Positions 54,900 through 62,910 of a DNA stretch of 64,000 nt are shown piece after piece. Source of the stretch: Comamonas flocculans (GTDB lineage Bacteria > Pseudomonadota > Gammaproteobacteria > Burkholderiales > Burkholderiaceae_C); assembly GCF_007954405.1 (NCBI RefSeq), contig NZ_CP042344.1, positions 1,922,001-1,986,000 of the forward strand, given 5' to 3'. Both the position numbers and the translations under genes were made by a program. The notes below the pieces were generated by a model. It was given only the letters and a program-made list of their open reading frames with translations. It had not been told where the DNA came from and did no database searches. How positions within the stretch are numbered: the stretch's first letter is position 1; every line of letters begins with the position of its first letter.

Positions 54900-55337
54900 A
54901 TGGATTTTTTGCTGGATACCAATGTGGTGTCGGAGTTGATGCGTACGGCACCCGCAGTCCCCGCTCCCCAAGTGCTGGCCTGGTTTGCTCGGAACACGGG
55001 TGGCGGCATGTACACCAGCGCCATCACCCAGGCGGAAATTCTCGCCGGCATTGCCCTGCTGCCTGAGGGAAAGCGCCGCAATGCCTTGGCGGGGGCGGCA
55101 GAGCAGATGTTCGAGCAGGAGTTTGCCGAGCGTTGCCTGGCTTTTGACAGTGTCGCCGCCCAGCATTACGCACTGGCCGTGGCGCGGCGCACGGCCGTCG
55201 GCTGGCCCATTTCGACGGAAGATGGGCAAATCGCCGCGATCGCATTGGCGGCGGGCCTGCCACTGGTTACGCGCAATACCAAGGATTTCATCCATATTGA
55301 AGGGTTGACCGTGATCGACCCCTGGCAAGCACACTGA
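54900..55337 (+). CDS. FitB/VapC-like PIN-domain ribonuclease toxin
   Basis: This 145-residue PIN-domain toxin shows the metal-binding aspartates and glutamate: LLDTNVVSELMRT, TQAEILAGIALLP, DGQIAAIALAAGL, and NTKDFIHIEGLTVIDPW, the last block being highly characteristic of FitB-like proteins. It should cut RNA, or inhibit translation, when the antitoxin is lost. It ends 8 bp before wbpE, so the pair sits between wbpD and wbpE and probably shares a transcript with wbpE. The start is the ATG at 54900. Confidence 0.9.
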   Translation: MDFLLDTNVVSELMRTAPAVPAPQVLAWFARNTGGGMYTSAITQAEILAGIALLPEGKRRNALAGAAEQMFEQEFAERCLAFDSVAAQHYALAVARRTAVGWPISTEDGQIAAIALAAGLPLVTRNTKDFIHIEGLTVIDPWQAH

Positions 55338-55345
55338 AGAAACGC

Positions 55346-56431
55346 ATGGATTTCATCGATCTCAAGACCCAATACCAGCGCTTGAAGGCCGACATCGACG
55401 CCGGCATCGCCCGCGTGCTCGCCCATGGCCAGTTCATCCTGGGCCCCGAGGTGACCGAGTTGGAGGAAAGGCTCGCCGCCTACACCGGCGCCCGGCACTG
55501 CATCACCGTGGCCAACGGCACCGACGCGCTGCAGATCGCCCAGATGGCGCTGGGCATCGGCCCGGGTGACGAAGTCATCACCCCCGGCTTCACCTACATC
55601 GCCACCGCCGAAACCGTGGCCCTGCTCAGCGCCAGGCCCGTCTACGTGGACGTGGATCCGCGCACCTGCAACCTCGACCCGGCGCTGCTCGAAGCCGCCA
55701 TCACGGCGCGTACCAAGGCGATCATCCCCGTCAGCCTCTACGGACAGTGCGCCGACTACGACGCCATCAACGCCATCGCCGCCCGGCACGGCATTCCCGT
55801 GATCGAGGATGCGGCGCAGAGCTTCGGCGCCAGCTACAAGGGCCGCAAGAGCTGCAACCTCACGACCATCGCCTGCACCAGCTTCTTCCCTAGCAAGCCG
55901 CTGGGCTGCTACGGCGACGGCGGCGCCATCTTCACCAGCGACGACGCACTGGCCACCGCCATGCGCCAGATCGCCCGCCACGGGCAGGACCGGCGCTACC
56001 ACCACATCCGCGTCGGCGTGAACAGCCGGCTGGACACCCTGCAGGCCGCCGTACTGCTGCCCAAGCTTGCCGTGCTCGATGCCGAAATAAAGGCCCGCCA
56101 GCGCGTGGCCGGCGAATATGCCCGTCTGCTGGGCCAGGCCGGGCTCACCCCGCCCTATGTCGAAGCTCACAACACCAGCGCCTGGGCGCAATACACCGTG
56201 CAGGTGCCCAACCGCCCACAGGTGCAGGAGGCGCTGAAGGCAAAAGGCATCCCCACCGCCGTGCACTACCCCATCCCGCTGAACCGGCAGCCCGCCGTGG
56301 CCGACCCCGCCGCACGCCTGCCCGTGGGCGACGCCGTGGCGCAGAAAGTCGTCAGCCTGCCCATGCACCCCTACCTCGACGAGGGCAGCATCGAGCGCAT
56401 TGCGCAGGCGGTGGGTGATACCTGTATTTAA
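55346..56431 (+). CDS. wbpE: UDP-2-acetamido-3-amino-sugar aminotransferase (WbpE/DegT type)
   Basis: This 361-residue PLP-dependent DegT/DnrJ/EryC1 aminotransferase puts an amino group on the 3-keto sugar made by WbpB, using glutamate. FIDLKTQYQRLKADIDAGIA, VANGTDALQIAQMALGIGPG, and the internal-aldimine lysine in TSFFPSKPLGCYGDGGAIF are decisive, with IEDAAQSFGASYKG and RLDTLQAAVLLPKL as further landmarks. Its order in the pathway is TviB, WbpB, WbpE, WbpD. A wbpI-type 2-epimerase, which would give the manno form, is not in the window. Two stem-loops follow in the 66-bp gap before the next gene. Confidence 0.93.
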   Translation: MDFIDLKTQYQRLKADIDAGIARVLAHGQFILGPEVTELEERLAAYTGARHCITVANGTDALQIAQMALGIGPGDEVITPGFTYIATAETVALLSARPVYVDVDPRTCNLDPALLEAAITARTKAIIPVSLYGQCADYDAINAIAARHGIPVIEDAAQSFGASYKGRKSCNLTTIACTSFFPSKPLGCYGDGGAIFTSDDALATAMRQIARHGQDRRYHHIRVGVNSRLDTLQAAVLLPKLAVLDAEIKARQRVAGEYARLLGQAGLTPPYVEAHNTSAWAQYTVQVPNRPQVQEALKAKGIPTAVHYPIPLNRQPAVADPAARLPVGDAVAQKVVSLPMHPYLDEGSIERIAQAVGDTCI

Positions 56432-56437
56432 GAGAAA

Positions 56438-56490
56438 ACAAGGATCTAGCCCTTGTGTAGAAAGCGCTAACAGCTACAAATAAGATAGCT
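56438..56490. repeat. Two stem-loops between wbpE and the acyltransferase
   Basis: ACAAGG/CCTTGT (56438-56443 and 56451-56456) pair around 7 bases; AGCTA/TAGCT (56472-56476 and 56486-56490) pair around 9 bases. The AAGCGCTAACAGCTA core looks like a short dispersed repeat I associate with Comamonadaceae; a loosely similar block, GGGCGCTAGCGGCTT, lies at 38669-38683. Confidence 0.5.
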
Positions 56491-56497
56491 TTTCTTC

Positions 56498-58339
56498 ATG
56501 AGCGCCATCCCCTACCGTCCGGACATCCAGGGCCTGCGCGCCGTGGCCGTGCTGGCCGTGGTGCTGTTCCACGCCAACCCGGCCTGGCTGCAGGGCGGGT
56601 TCGTGGGCGTGGATGTGTTCCTGGTCATCTCGGGTTTTCTCATCGTCGGCATCCTGCTGCGCCGCAAGGAGCAGCCCGGCTACCGCCTGGCCGGCACGCT
56701 GGGCTACTTCTACGGCAGCCGCTTCAAGCGCATCGCGCCGGCGTATTTCGCCATGCTGGCCGTGGTGTCGCTGCTGGCGGCGGTGCTGCTGCTGCCGCAA
56801 GACCTGGCCACCTATACGAACAGCCTGAGACAGGCTGCCTGGTTCAACAGCAACAGCTACTACGCCGGCTTCGGCGACTACTTCGCCCCCGCCAGCCATG
56901 AGCAGCCTCTGCTGCACACTTGGTCGCTGGCGGTGGAGATCCAGTTCTACCTGCTTGTCCCCCTGCTGGTGCTGTCGGTGCCGGCCCGTGCCCTGAAATG
57001 GCTGCTGGGCGCGCTGCTCGTCGGCCTCACCGCCCTGGCGGAATACCGCCTGCGCGTGCTGGGCATCCAGCAGGCCATCTACTACAGCCTGTATGCCCGC
57101 CTGCCGGAGTTCTTCGCGGGCGGCCTGGTGGCTGCGTGTACATACGGCCATGGGGGGGGACGAAGGCCGTGGCTCGGCACCTTGGGCCTGGTGCTGGTGC
57201 TGGCGGCCGCGGCTGCCCAGCCCCGGCTAGGGCACTTTCCCGGCCTGCCGGCCCTGTGGCCCGCAGCGGGTGCTGCACTCGTCCTGCTGCAGCCGGCGCA
57301 AGGCGTTGCCCGGCTGCTGCTGGCCAACCGGCCGATGGTCTGGGTGGGCGAACTGTCGTATTCACTCTACCTGTGGCACTGGCCCGTGCTGGCCTTGCTG
57401 CGCTACTACACCGGGGTGGAGGTGCTGGACGTGTCTTTTAGCCTGCTGTTCGCCGTGCTCACCCTGCTGCTGGCCGCGTTGTCCTATTACTGGATCGAAA
57501 GCCCGCTGCGGGCCCACCGTACCCGCACCCGCCAGGCGCTGGGCTATGGTGTGCTGGCCCTTGCCATGCTGGGTGCTTCCCAAAGCATGGCCAAGGTCAA
57601 CCAGGCGTTGTCGCCCGCGCCGCTGCCCATCGAATACCAGCGCTACGCCGACCCCGCCACCATCTGCCACGGCCAGATCGTGGACGACTGCCTCAAAGGC
57701 GATTTGAACAGCGACAAAGAGGTGCTGGTGCTGGGCGATTCCCACGCCGCCATGCTCAACCTGTTTTTTGACCAGTTGGGCAAGGAGCTGGGCTTCAAGG
57801 CGCGCATCATCACCGCCAGCAGCTGCGTGACCATTCCGGGGTTTGACTACCAGCGGATTGCCGAATGGGCACACGAGGCGTGCCTGAAGCAGATCGAGCA
57901 AGCGCAGCAGGCATTGAATAAATCACCAATCGTCTTCATCGCCGCCAGCTGGAATTGGCAACTGGAATCAACCGCCTTCCAGCAGGCGCTGGAGCACTTT
58001 CTGCAGCAGCAAGACAAGGTCGGCAAAAAAATCTACCTGATGCCGCAAGAACCCCTGCTTGCACGCAACCCGCTGCGCGCACTGCGATTCGCGCAACTGG
58101 GCTTGCCAACCAATATCGTGGTCAATCCCCAATATCAGCAAGCCAACCGCTGGCTTGCCCAATGCGTGCAGCGCCATGCCAACGCCCTGCTGCTGGATTT
58201 CGGCAACACGAAGGTTTTTGCCCAAGCGCCCTTTGGCGCAGGCCAGCTTCTCTATTTCGACGAGCACCACCTGAACGAAGTGGGCGCGCGCGCCTATGCC
58301 CAGACGGCACGCGCCACGTTCGCGAAAGTGCTGCGGTAA
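56498..58339 (+). CDS. O-acyltransferase with AT3 membrane domain and SGNH domain (OafA/YrhL-like)
   Basis: This 613-residue protein has an acyltransferase-3 membrane domain (residues about 1-360) that starts YRPDIQGLRAVAVLAVVLFH, contains GGFVGVDVFLVISGFLIVGI and about ten spans. Residues about 385-613 form a periplasmic SGNH hydrolase domain (VLVLGDSHAAMLNLFF ... FDEHHLNEVGARAYAQ, the DxxH motif). This two-domain type transfers acetyl groups, from inside to outside, to O-antigens, capsules or peptidoglycan. In this locus acetylation of the surface polysaccharide is likely. The 66-bp gap before it has two small stem-loops. RBS is not obvious. Confidence 0.92.
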   Translation: MSAIPYRPDIQGLRAVAVLAVVLFHANPAWLQGGFVGVDVFLVISGFLIVGILLRRKEQPGYRLAGTLGYFYGSRFKRIAPAYFAMLAVVSLLAAVLLLPQDLATYTNSLRQAAWFNSNSYYAGFGDYFAPASHEQPLLHTWSLAVEIQFYLLVPLLVLSVPARALKWLLGALLVGLTALAEYRLRVLGIQQAIYYSLYARLPEFFAGGLVAACTYGHGGGRRPWLGTLGLVLVLAAAAAQPRLGHFPGLPALWPAAGAALVLLQPAQGVARLLLANRPMVWVGELSYSLYLWHWPVLALLRYYTGVEVLDVSFSLLFAVLTLLLAALSYYWIESPLRAHRTRTRQALGYGVLALAMLGASQSMAKVNQALSPAPLPIEYQRYADPATICHGQIVDDCLKGDLNSDKEVLVLGDSHAAMLNLFFDQLGKELGFKARIITASSCVTIPGFDYQRIAEWAHEACLKQIEQAQQALNKSPIVFIAASWNWQLESTAFQQALEHFLQQQDKVGKKIYLMPQEPLLARNPLRALRFAQLGLPTNIVVNPQYQQANRWLAQCVQRHANALLLDFGNTKVFAQAPFGAGQLLYFDEHHLNEVGARAYAQTARATFAKVLR

Positions 58340-58343
58340 ACCC

Positions 58344-59612
58344 ATGCGCAAGCTTCTGCCCCAAAGCGCCTATGCCCGCAACGTGCTCACCTTGATGACC
58401 GGCACCACGCTGGCGCAGGCTATCCCGATTGCCATCAGCCCCATCCTCACGCGGCTCTACAGCCCCGAGGAATTTGGCCGTTTCGCGCTCTACATGGCCG
58501 TCGCCATGATTGCCAGCGTACTGGTCACCGGCCGCTACGAGCTGGCCATCCTGCTGCCGCGCCACGATCGCGATGCACTGCACATCACCGCGCTGGCCAT
58601 GGCACTTAGCGTGGCCATCAGCGCCGTGCTGCTGCTGGTCGTCATTTTTCTTGCCCAGCCCATCGCCGCCCTGCTGGGCGATGCCGCCCTGGCCCCCTGG
58701 CTGTATTGGGTGCCGGCATCCACCTTGCTGCTGGGCGTGTACCAAAGCCTCAATTACTGGAGCAACCGCAAGGCCCAATACAAGCGCCTGGCCATCAGCC
58801 GCACGGTGCAAAGTACGGGCGTCGCCTTGGCGCAAATGACCAGCGGCTACGCCGGCAGTGGTGCCGTGGGGTTGGTGGGTGGACAGATCACCGGGCAGGT
58901 GCTGGCGACCAGCGTATTGGCGCGTTTGATCTGGCGCGAAGACCACCAGCAAATCCGTGTGCTGAGGCCGGCCCGCAGCTTGGCACTGGCCAAAAAATAC
59001 ATCAACTTTCCCAAATACCTGATCGTTGCCCACGGCTTCAACACCGCTTCAGGACAGATGCCGGTGCTGCTGCTCAGCGCTCTGTTCAGCACCACGGCGG
59101 CGGGCTTCTTCACCCTGACCCAGCGGGTCATGGCCGCGCCCATGGCTCTAGTGGCAGGGGCTTTGGGCGATGTGTTTCGGCAAGAGGCCAGCCAGGCCTA
59201 TATCCACCAGGGCCAGTGCAAGGCCATTTATCAAAAGACCTTCAAGCGTCTGTTGTTGATCTCGGTAGTGCCCTTTATTGTTCTTTTCTTTGTCGCTCCT
59301 GCGCTATTTGCCTGGGTTTTTGGCGAGCAGTGGCGTGTGGCCGGTGAATATGCACAAATCCTGACACCGATGGCGTTTTTGCAGTTCATAACCAGCCCCT
59401 TGAGTGCGATGTTCATGATTGCAGAAAAGCAAAAGCTGGATTTGCTTTGGCAAATATTTCTCCTGTCTTTGGTTGTTGTTTCTTTTGCGCTTGGGAAGTT
59501 TTTTGGGGGCGCAACAGATGCGTTGAAAATTTTCTCCTTTGTTTACTGTGTTGCCTACGGTGTCAATGGGGCAATGACTTACCATTTTGCAAAAAATAAC
59601 GTCAGAACATGA
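58344..59612 (+). CDS. wzx: Wzx-type lipopolysaccharide flippase
   Basis: This 422-residue membrane protein of the polysaccharide transport (MOP) superfamily has about 12 spans. YARNVLTLMTGTTLAQAIPI at the start, LTRLYSPEEFGRFALYMAVA, YRKLAISRTVQSTGVALAQM-like and FFTLTQRVMAAPMALVAGAL are typical of this Wzx subfamily. It would flip lipid-linked repeat units to the periplasm for Wzy polymerisation, an alternative to the Wzm/Wzt exporter also in the window. It starts 4 bp after the acyltransferase stop and overlaps the next gene by 4 bp (ATGA). GC content falls noticeably in its last 300 bases. Confidence 0.9.
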   Translation: MRKLLPQSAYARNVLTLMTGTTLAQAIPIAISPILTRLYSPEEFGRFALYMAVAMIASVLVTGRYELAILLPRHDRDALHITALAMALSVAISAVLLLVVIFLAQPIAALLGDAALAPWLYWVPASTLLLGVYQSLNYWSNRKAQYKRLAISRTVQSTGVALAQMTSGYAGSGAVGLVGGQITGQVLATSVLARLIWREDHQQIRVLRPARSLALAKKYINFPKYLIVAHGFNTASGQMPVLLLSALFSTTAAGFFTLTQRVMAAPMALVAGALGDVFRQEASQAYIHQGQCKAIYQKTFKRLLLISVVPFIVLFFVAPALFAWVFGEQWRVAGEYAQILTPMAFLQFITSPLSAMFMIAEKQKLDLLWQIFLLSLVVVSFALGKFFGGATDALKIFSFVYCVAYGVNGAMTYHFAKNNVRT

Positions 59613-60571
59613 AAGCAGTAAAAATATTGATGATAACTCAGGGCGTTTCCAGATTGGTGAGGCCATTGTTCGAATCCAATCACCAAGTGATTGGGGTGCT
59701 CGAATCCATGTCGCGAGATTATGATGACTCAAGAAACAAATCCCTGTTGATTGAGTTCCTGAAAAAAACTTACAGTCTTGTAAAAAGACAAGACGTTTTT
59801 CTTCCGAATTTTTGTAAAAAAAGAAGTATTCCCTATAATTTCATATGGAAAAAAAATTCAAAAGAAATTGCCAATTGGATTCGGGAACTAAATCCGGAAT
59901 TGATCGTTATTTTCAGCATGTCCCAACTCTTGAAGGATGACATTCTGAAAATACCGCGTCTTGGCGTAATTAATCTGCATCCTTCGTTTTTGCCAAGCTA
60001 TCGCGGCGCAAATCCTGATTTTTGGCAATACCATGATATGGAAATGAATCCTGGGGTTACGGTGCACTATGTCAATGCAGGAGAGGATACGGGCGACATC
60101 ATTTTTCAAGAACGGGTACATATTCCTCTCGGGACGAAGTCACCGGAGCGCCTCAATAAATTGATTGGTGAACTGGGAGTGTCTTTGATGCTCAAGGCCA
60201 TCGATGCCATCGCCCAAGGCAATGCGCCACGCACACCGCAGCCTGCACAAAGTCCCACGCCACGCGCCCGCAATCTGAAGCCTGAAGAACATACAGAGAT
60301 CATTGATTGGGAGCATTGGCCGATTGAGCGCGTATGGCATGTTTTGCGCGGTACGGAGTTGTGGTTAGACGCGATTGCACAGCCTGCGGGTTTGCTGGCT
60401 GGGCAGCGCTGGTCGATCCGAGAATATGAAAAAACAGACATCGCACAAGGCACGCCCGGTAAAATTGGCAAGTACAAGAATAGGAAATGTGTATTCGCCA
60501 AGGATGGGGTGATTTATATTGGGATTGATTTTGATATTAAAAAATCCATTTTGAAAATTCTCCGGAAATAA
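59609..60571 (+). CDS. Formyltransferase family protein, probably a sugar N-formyltransferase
   Basis: This 320-residue protein has the methionyl-tRNA-formyltransferase-type fold. The catalytic triad is present: NLHPSFLPSYRG gives Asn122 and His124, and EDTGDIIFQE gives Asp160. The N-terminal 70 residues (SMSRDYDDSRNKSLLIEFLK) and C-terminal region (NRKCVFAKDGVIYIGIDF) differ from tRNA enzymes. In O-antigen loci such enzymes put a formyl group from N10-formyl-tetrahydrofolate on amino sugars. The first 600 bases are very AT-rich compared with the genes before, a sign of foreign origin. It overlaps wzx by 4 bp. Confidence 0.85.
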   Translation: MKAVKILMITQGVSRLVRPLFESNHQVIGVLESMSRDYDDSRNKSLLIEFLKKTYSLVKRQDVFLPNFCKKRSIPYNFIWKKNSKEIANWIRELNPELIVIFSMSQLLKDDILKIPRLGVINLHPSFLPSYRGANPDFWQYHDMEMNPGVTVHYVNAGEDTGDIIFQERVHIPLGTKSPERLNKLIGELGVSLMLKAIDAIAQGNAPRTPQPAQSPTPRARNLKPEEHTEIIDWEHWPIERVWHVLRGTELWLDAIAQPAGLLAGQRWSIREYEKTDIAQGTPGKIGKYKNRKCVFAKDGVIYIGIDFDIKKSILKILRK

Positions 60572-61555
60572 ATGGCTGTGTCCTCTCGCTTGTCTGATCG
60601 CATGGATCAATACCACACCCTCTGCGCCACAGAACCATCTATCCCCCTCTTCAGCCAAGCCTGGTGGCTCGATGCTACGGCGGGGGAGGAAGGCTGGGAT
60701 GTAGCCTTGGTGGAAAAAGGCGGCGCCATTGTCGCGGCCATGCCCTATGTGCCGCGCAAGCGCCACGGCTTCACCCTGCTCGGTCAGCCTGCGCTCACGC
60801 AAACCTTGGGGCCTTGGCTGCGCGAGGCAGCGGGTAAATCCTCCACGCGGCTGGCGCAGCAAAAAGATCTGTTGCAAGCGCTGATCGAGCAACTCCCGCC
60901 TTTTGACCATTTCACCCAGAACTGGCATTGGAGCCTGGGCAATTGGCTGCCATTTTATTGGGCAGGTTTCCAACAGACCACGCGCTATACCTACATCCTG
61001 AATGAACTCGGGGATGAGCAGATATTGTGGAAAGGGTTGCGAGAAAATATTCGCACAGACATAAAAAAAGCCAGCAACCGTTTCAAGTTGCGCGTCCGCA
61101 CGGATTTGTCGGCAGGCGATTTTCTTCACCTCAACCGTATGACGTTTGACCGACAGGGCATGGCCTTGCCCTACACGGAAGCCTTTGTGCACACGCTCGA
61201 CCAGGCCTGCGCTGCACGGCAGGCACGTAAAATCTTCATTGCCGAAGATGAACAAGGCCGTCGCCACGCCGGGGTTTATATCGTCTGGGATCAAAACAGC
61301 GCCTATTACCTGATGGGCGGCGGCAACCCTGAACTGCGCAACAGCGGAGCCACCAGTCTGTGCATGTGGGAGGCGATCAAGTTTGCCGCAACGGTCACCC
61401 AGCGCTTTGACTTTGAGGGTTCTATGATCGAACCGGTAGAGAAATTCTTTCGCGCATTCGGTGCCCAGCAAACACCGTATTTCACGGTCAGTAAAACCCC
61501 TTCCCGCATCCTTAAAACGGCCTTGTTCCTGCGTAGTTTGAAAGGGGGTCAGTAA
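60572..61555 (+). CDS. GNAT/FemAB-like acyltransferase of the CelD/BioF2 type
   Basis: This 327-residue protein has the double-GNAT pattern found in FemAB, CelD and related proteins. The start (YHTLCATEPSIPLFSQAWWL) and middle (LRENIRTDIKKASNRFKLRV, then LNRMTFDRQGMALPYTEAF) match those families; SAYYLMGGGNPELRNSGATS and FDFEGSMIEPVEKFFRAFGA form the C-terminal half. Such proteins in polysaccharide loci add amino acids or acyl groups to sugars. It begins right after the formyltransferase stop and overlaps the next gene by 1 bp (TAATG). Exact substrate unknown. Confidence 0.82.
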   Translation: MAVSSRLSDRMDQYHTLCATEPSIPLFSQAWWLDATAGEEGWDVALVEKGGAIVAAMPYVPRKRHGFTLLGQPALTQTLGPWLREAAGKSSTRLAQQKDLLQALIEQLPPFDHFTQNWHWSLGNWLPFYWAGFQQTTRYTYILNELGDEQILWKGLRENIRTDIKKASNRFKLRVRTDLSAGDFLHLNRMTFDRQGMALPYTEAFVHTLDQACAARQARKIFIAEDEQGRRHAGVYIVWDQNSAYYLMGGGNPELRNSGATSLCMWEAIKFAATVTQRFDFEGSMIEPVEKFFRAFGAQQTPYFTVSKTPSRILKTALFLRSLKGGQ

Positions 61556-62910
61556 TGCCCGGCACGCTGTGGCACAGTCCTGCCGCTCTGGCCTGGCTGC
61601 AAACCATCCTGCGAGAACGCTTTGGCCACGCCTTTGTCTTGCAAGCCCAGCCAGACGGCTCCGGCATGACCTTGCGCCTGCCCGACGATGCGCGCTGCAT
61701 CAGCCTGGCGCTCGATGGCGCCACCTTCACCCGTGCCGACTCTGACCTGCCTTGCACCCTATGGGATGCCGCCGCCGAGGGCTGGCAACCGGCCTTGCCC
61801 GGCGCACTGCCCGCGCCCGGCGCGGCGCAATTGCCCACGCCGCTGATCACCCCTGCCGACAACGGCTGGCACATCGGCTACGACATCCTCGGCCTGACTT
61901 ACTGGATGCTCACCCGTCAGGAAGAAGTGGGCCGCACCGACCTGGACAATCACGGGCGCTTTCCGGCAGTTCATTCGCATGCCTACAAACATGGCTATCT
62001 GGAGCGCCCCGTCGTCGACGAATGGCTGCATGTGCTGGGGCAGGTCATCACCCGCACCTGGCCGGGCATTGCGCTCAAGCAGCACCAGTTCAGCGTGAAG
62101 GTCAGCCACGACGTGGACGTCCCCAGCCGCTACGGCTTTGCCAGCGCCAAGGGTTTGCTGCGTGCCATGGCGGGCGATGTGCTCAAGCGTGGCGATATCA
62201 AGAATGCACTGCGTGCGCCTTGGATCAGGCTGAACACCCGCGATGCGCTGCACCCCAGCGATCCATTCAATACCTTTGAATGGATCATGGATCTGTCTGA
62301 CCAGCATGGCCTGACCAGCGCCTTCTATTTCATTTGCGGGCGCACCAGCGCCATGGACGCCGACTACGAGCCCGAGCATCCCGCCATCCGCGCGCTGATG
62401 CGCCGCATCCATGAACGCGGCCATGAAATTGGCCTGCACCCCAGCTATGGCACCTATCAAAAAACAGAGCTGATTGCGCAAGAGGCACAACGGTTAAGGG
62501 CTGTTTTGGCTGAAGAAAATATCCAGCAAGCCGAAATGGGCGGGCGCATGCACTACCTGCGCTGGGAGCAGCCCACCACCTTGCGCGCTTGGGCAGATGC
62601 GGGTATGGACTACGACAGCACGCTGGGCTATGCGGATAGACCGGGTTTCAGGTGTGGCACTTGTTTTGAATATCCGGCGTTTGATCCGGTGGCGGGCGAG
62701 GCGTTGAAGCTGCGCGTGCGGCCGTTGGTGGTGATGGAATGTTCGGTGATGGATGCCTGTTATATGGGATTGGGTACCAGAGAAGCAGCCCAGATGAAAT
62801 TTATGCAATTGAAAAATGCATGCGTGGGGGGGCGTGGGTGTTTCACGGTGCTTTGGCACAACTCTTGGTTAAATACGAAAAACAAATCAATTTATAGTGA
62901 CCTATGTTGA
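61555..62910 (+). CDS. Polysaccharide deacetylase-like protein (DUF7033 type)
   Basis: This 451-residue protein has a variable N-terminal region (DUF7033-like, with NGWHIGYDILGLTYWMLTR) and a C-terminal NodB-like deacetylase domain. FSVKVSHDVDVPSRYGFA contains the metal-binding aspartate pair, and RGHEIGLHPSYGTYQKTELI the histidine motif; MHYLRWEQPTTLRAWADAGM and YDSTLGYADRPGFRCGTCFE are further landmarks of this group in polysaccharide clusters. It may remove an acetyl group from a polymer or precursor. Gene overlaps the preceding gene by 1 bp and the next by 7 bp. Confidence 0.85.
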   Translation: MPGTLWHSPAALAWLQTILRERFGHAFVLQAQPDGSGMTLRLPDDARCISLALDGATFTRADSDLPCTLWDAAAEGWQPALPGALPAPGAAQLPTPLITPADNGWHIGYDILGLTYWMLTRQEEVGRTDLDNHGRFPAVHSHAYKHGYLERPVVDEWLHVLGQVITRTWPGIALKQHQFSVKVSHDVDVPSRYGFASAKGLLRAMAGDVLKRGDIKNALRAPWIRLNTRDALHPSDPFNTFEWIMDLSDQHGLTSAFYFICGRTSAMDADYEPEHPAIRALMRRIHERGHEIGLHPSYGTYQKTELIAQEAQRLRAVLAEENIQQAEMGGRMHYLRWEQPTTLRAWADAGMDYDSTLGYADRPGFRCGTCFEYPAFDPVAGEALKLRVRPLVVMECSVMDACYMGLGTREAAQMKFMQLKNACVGGRGCFTVLWHNSWLNTKNKSIYSDLC

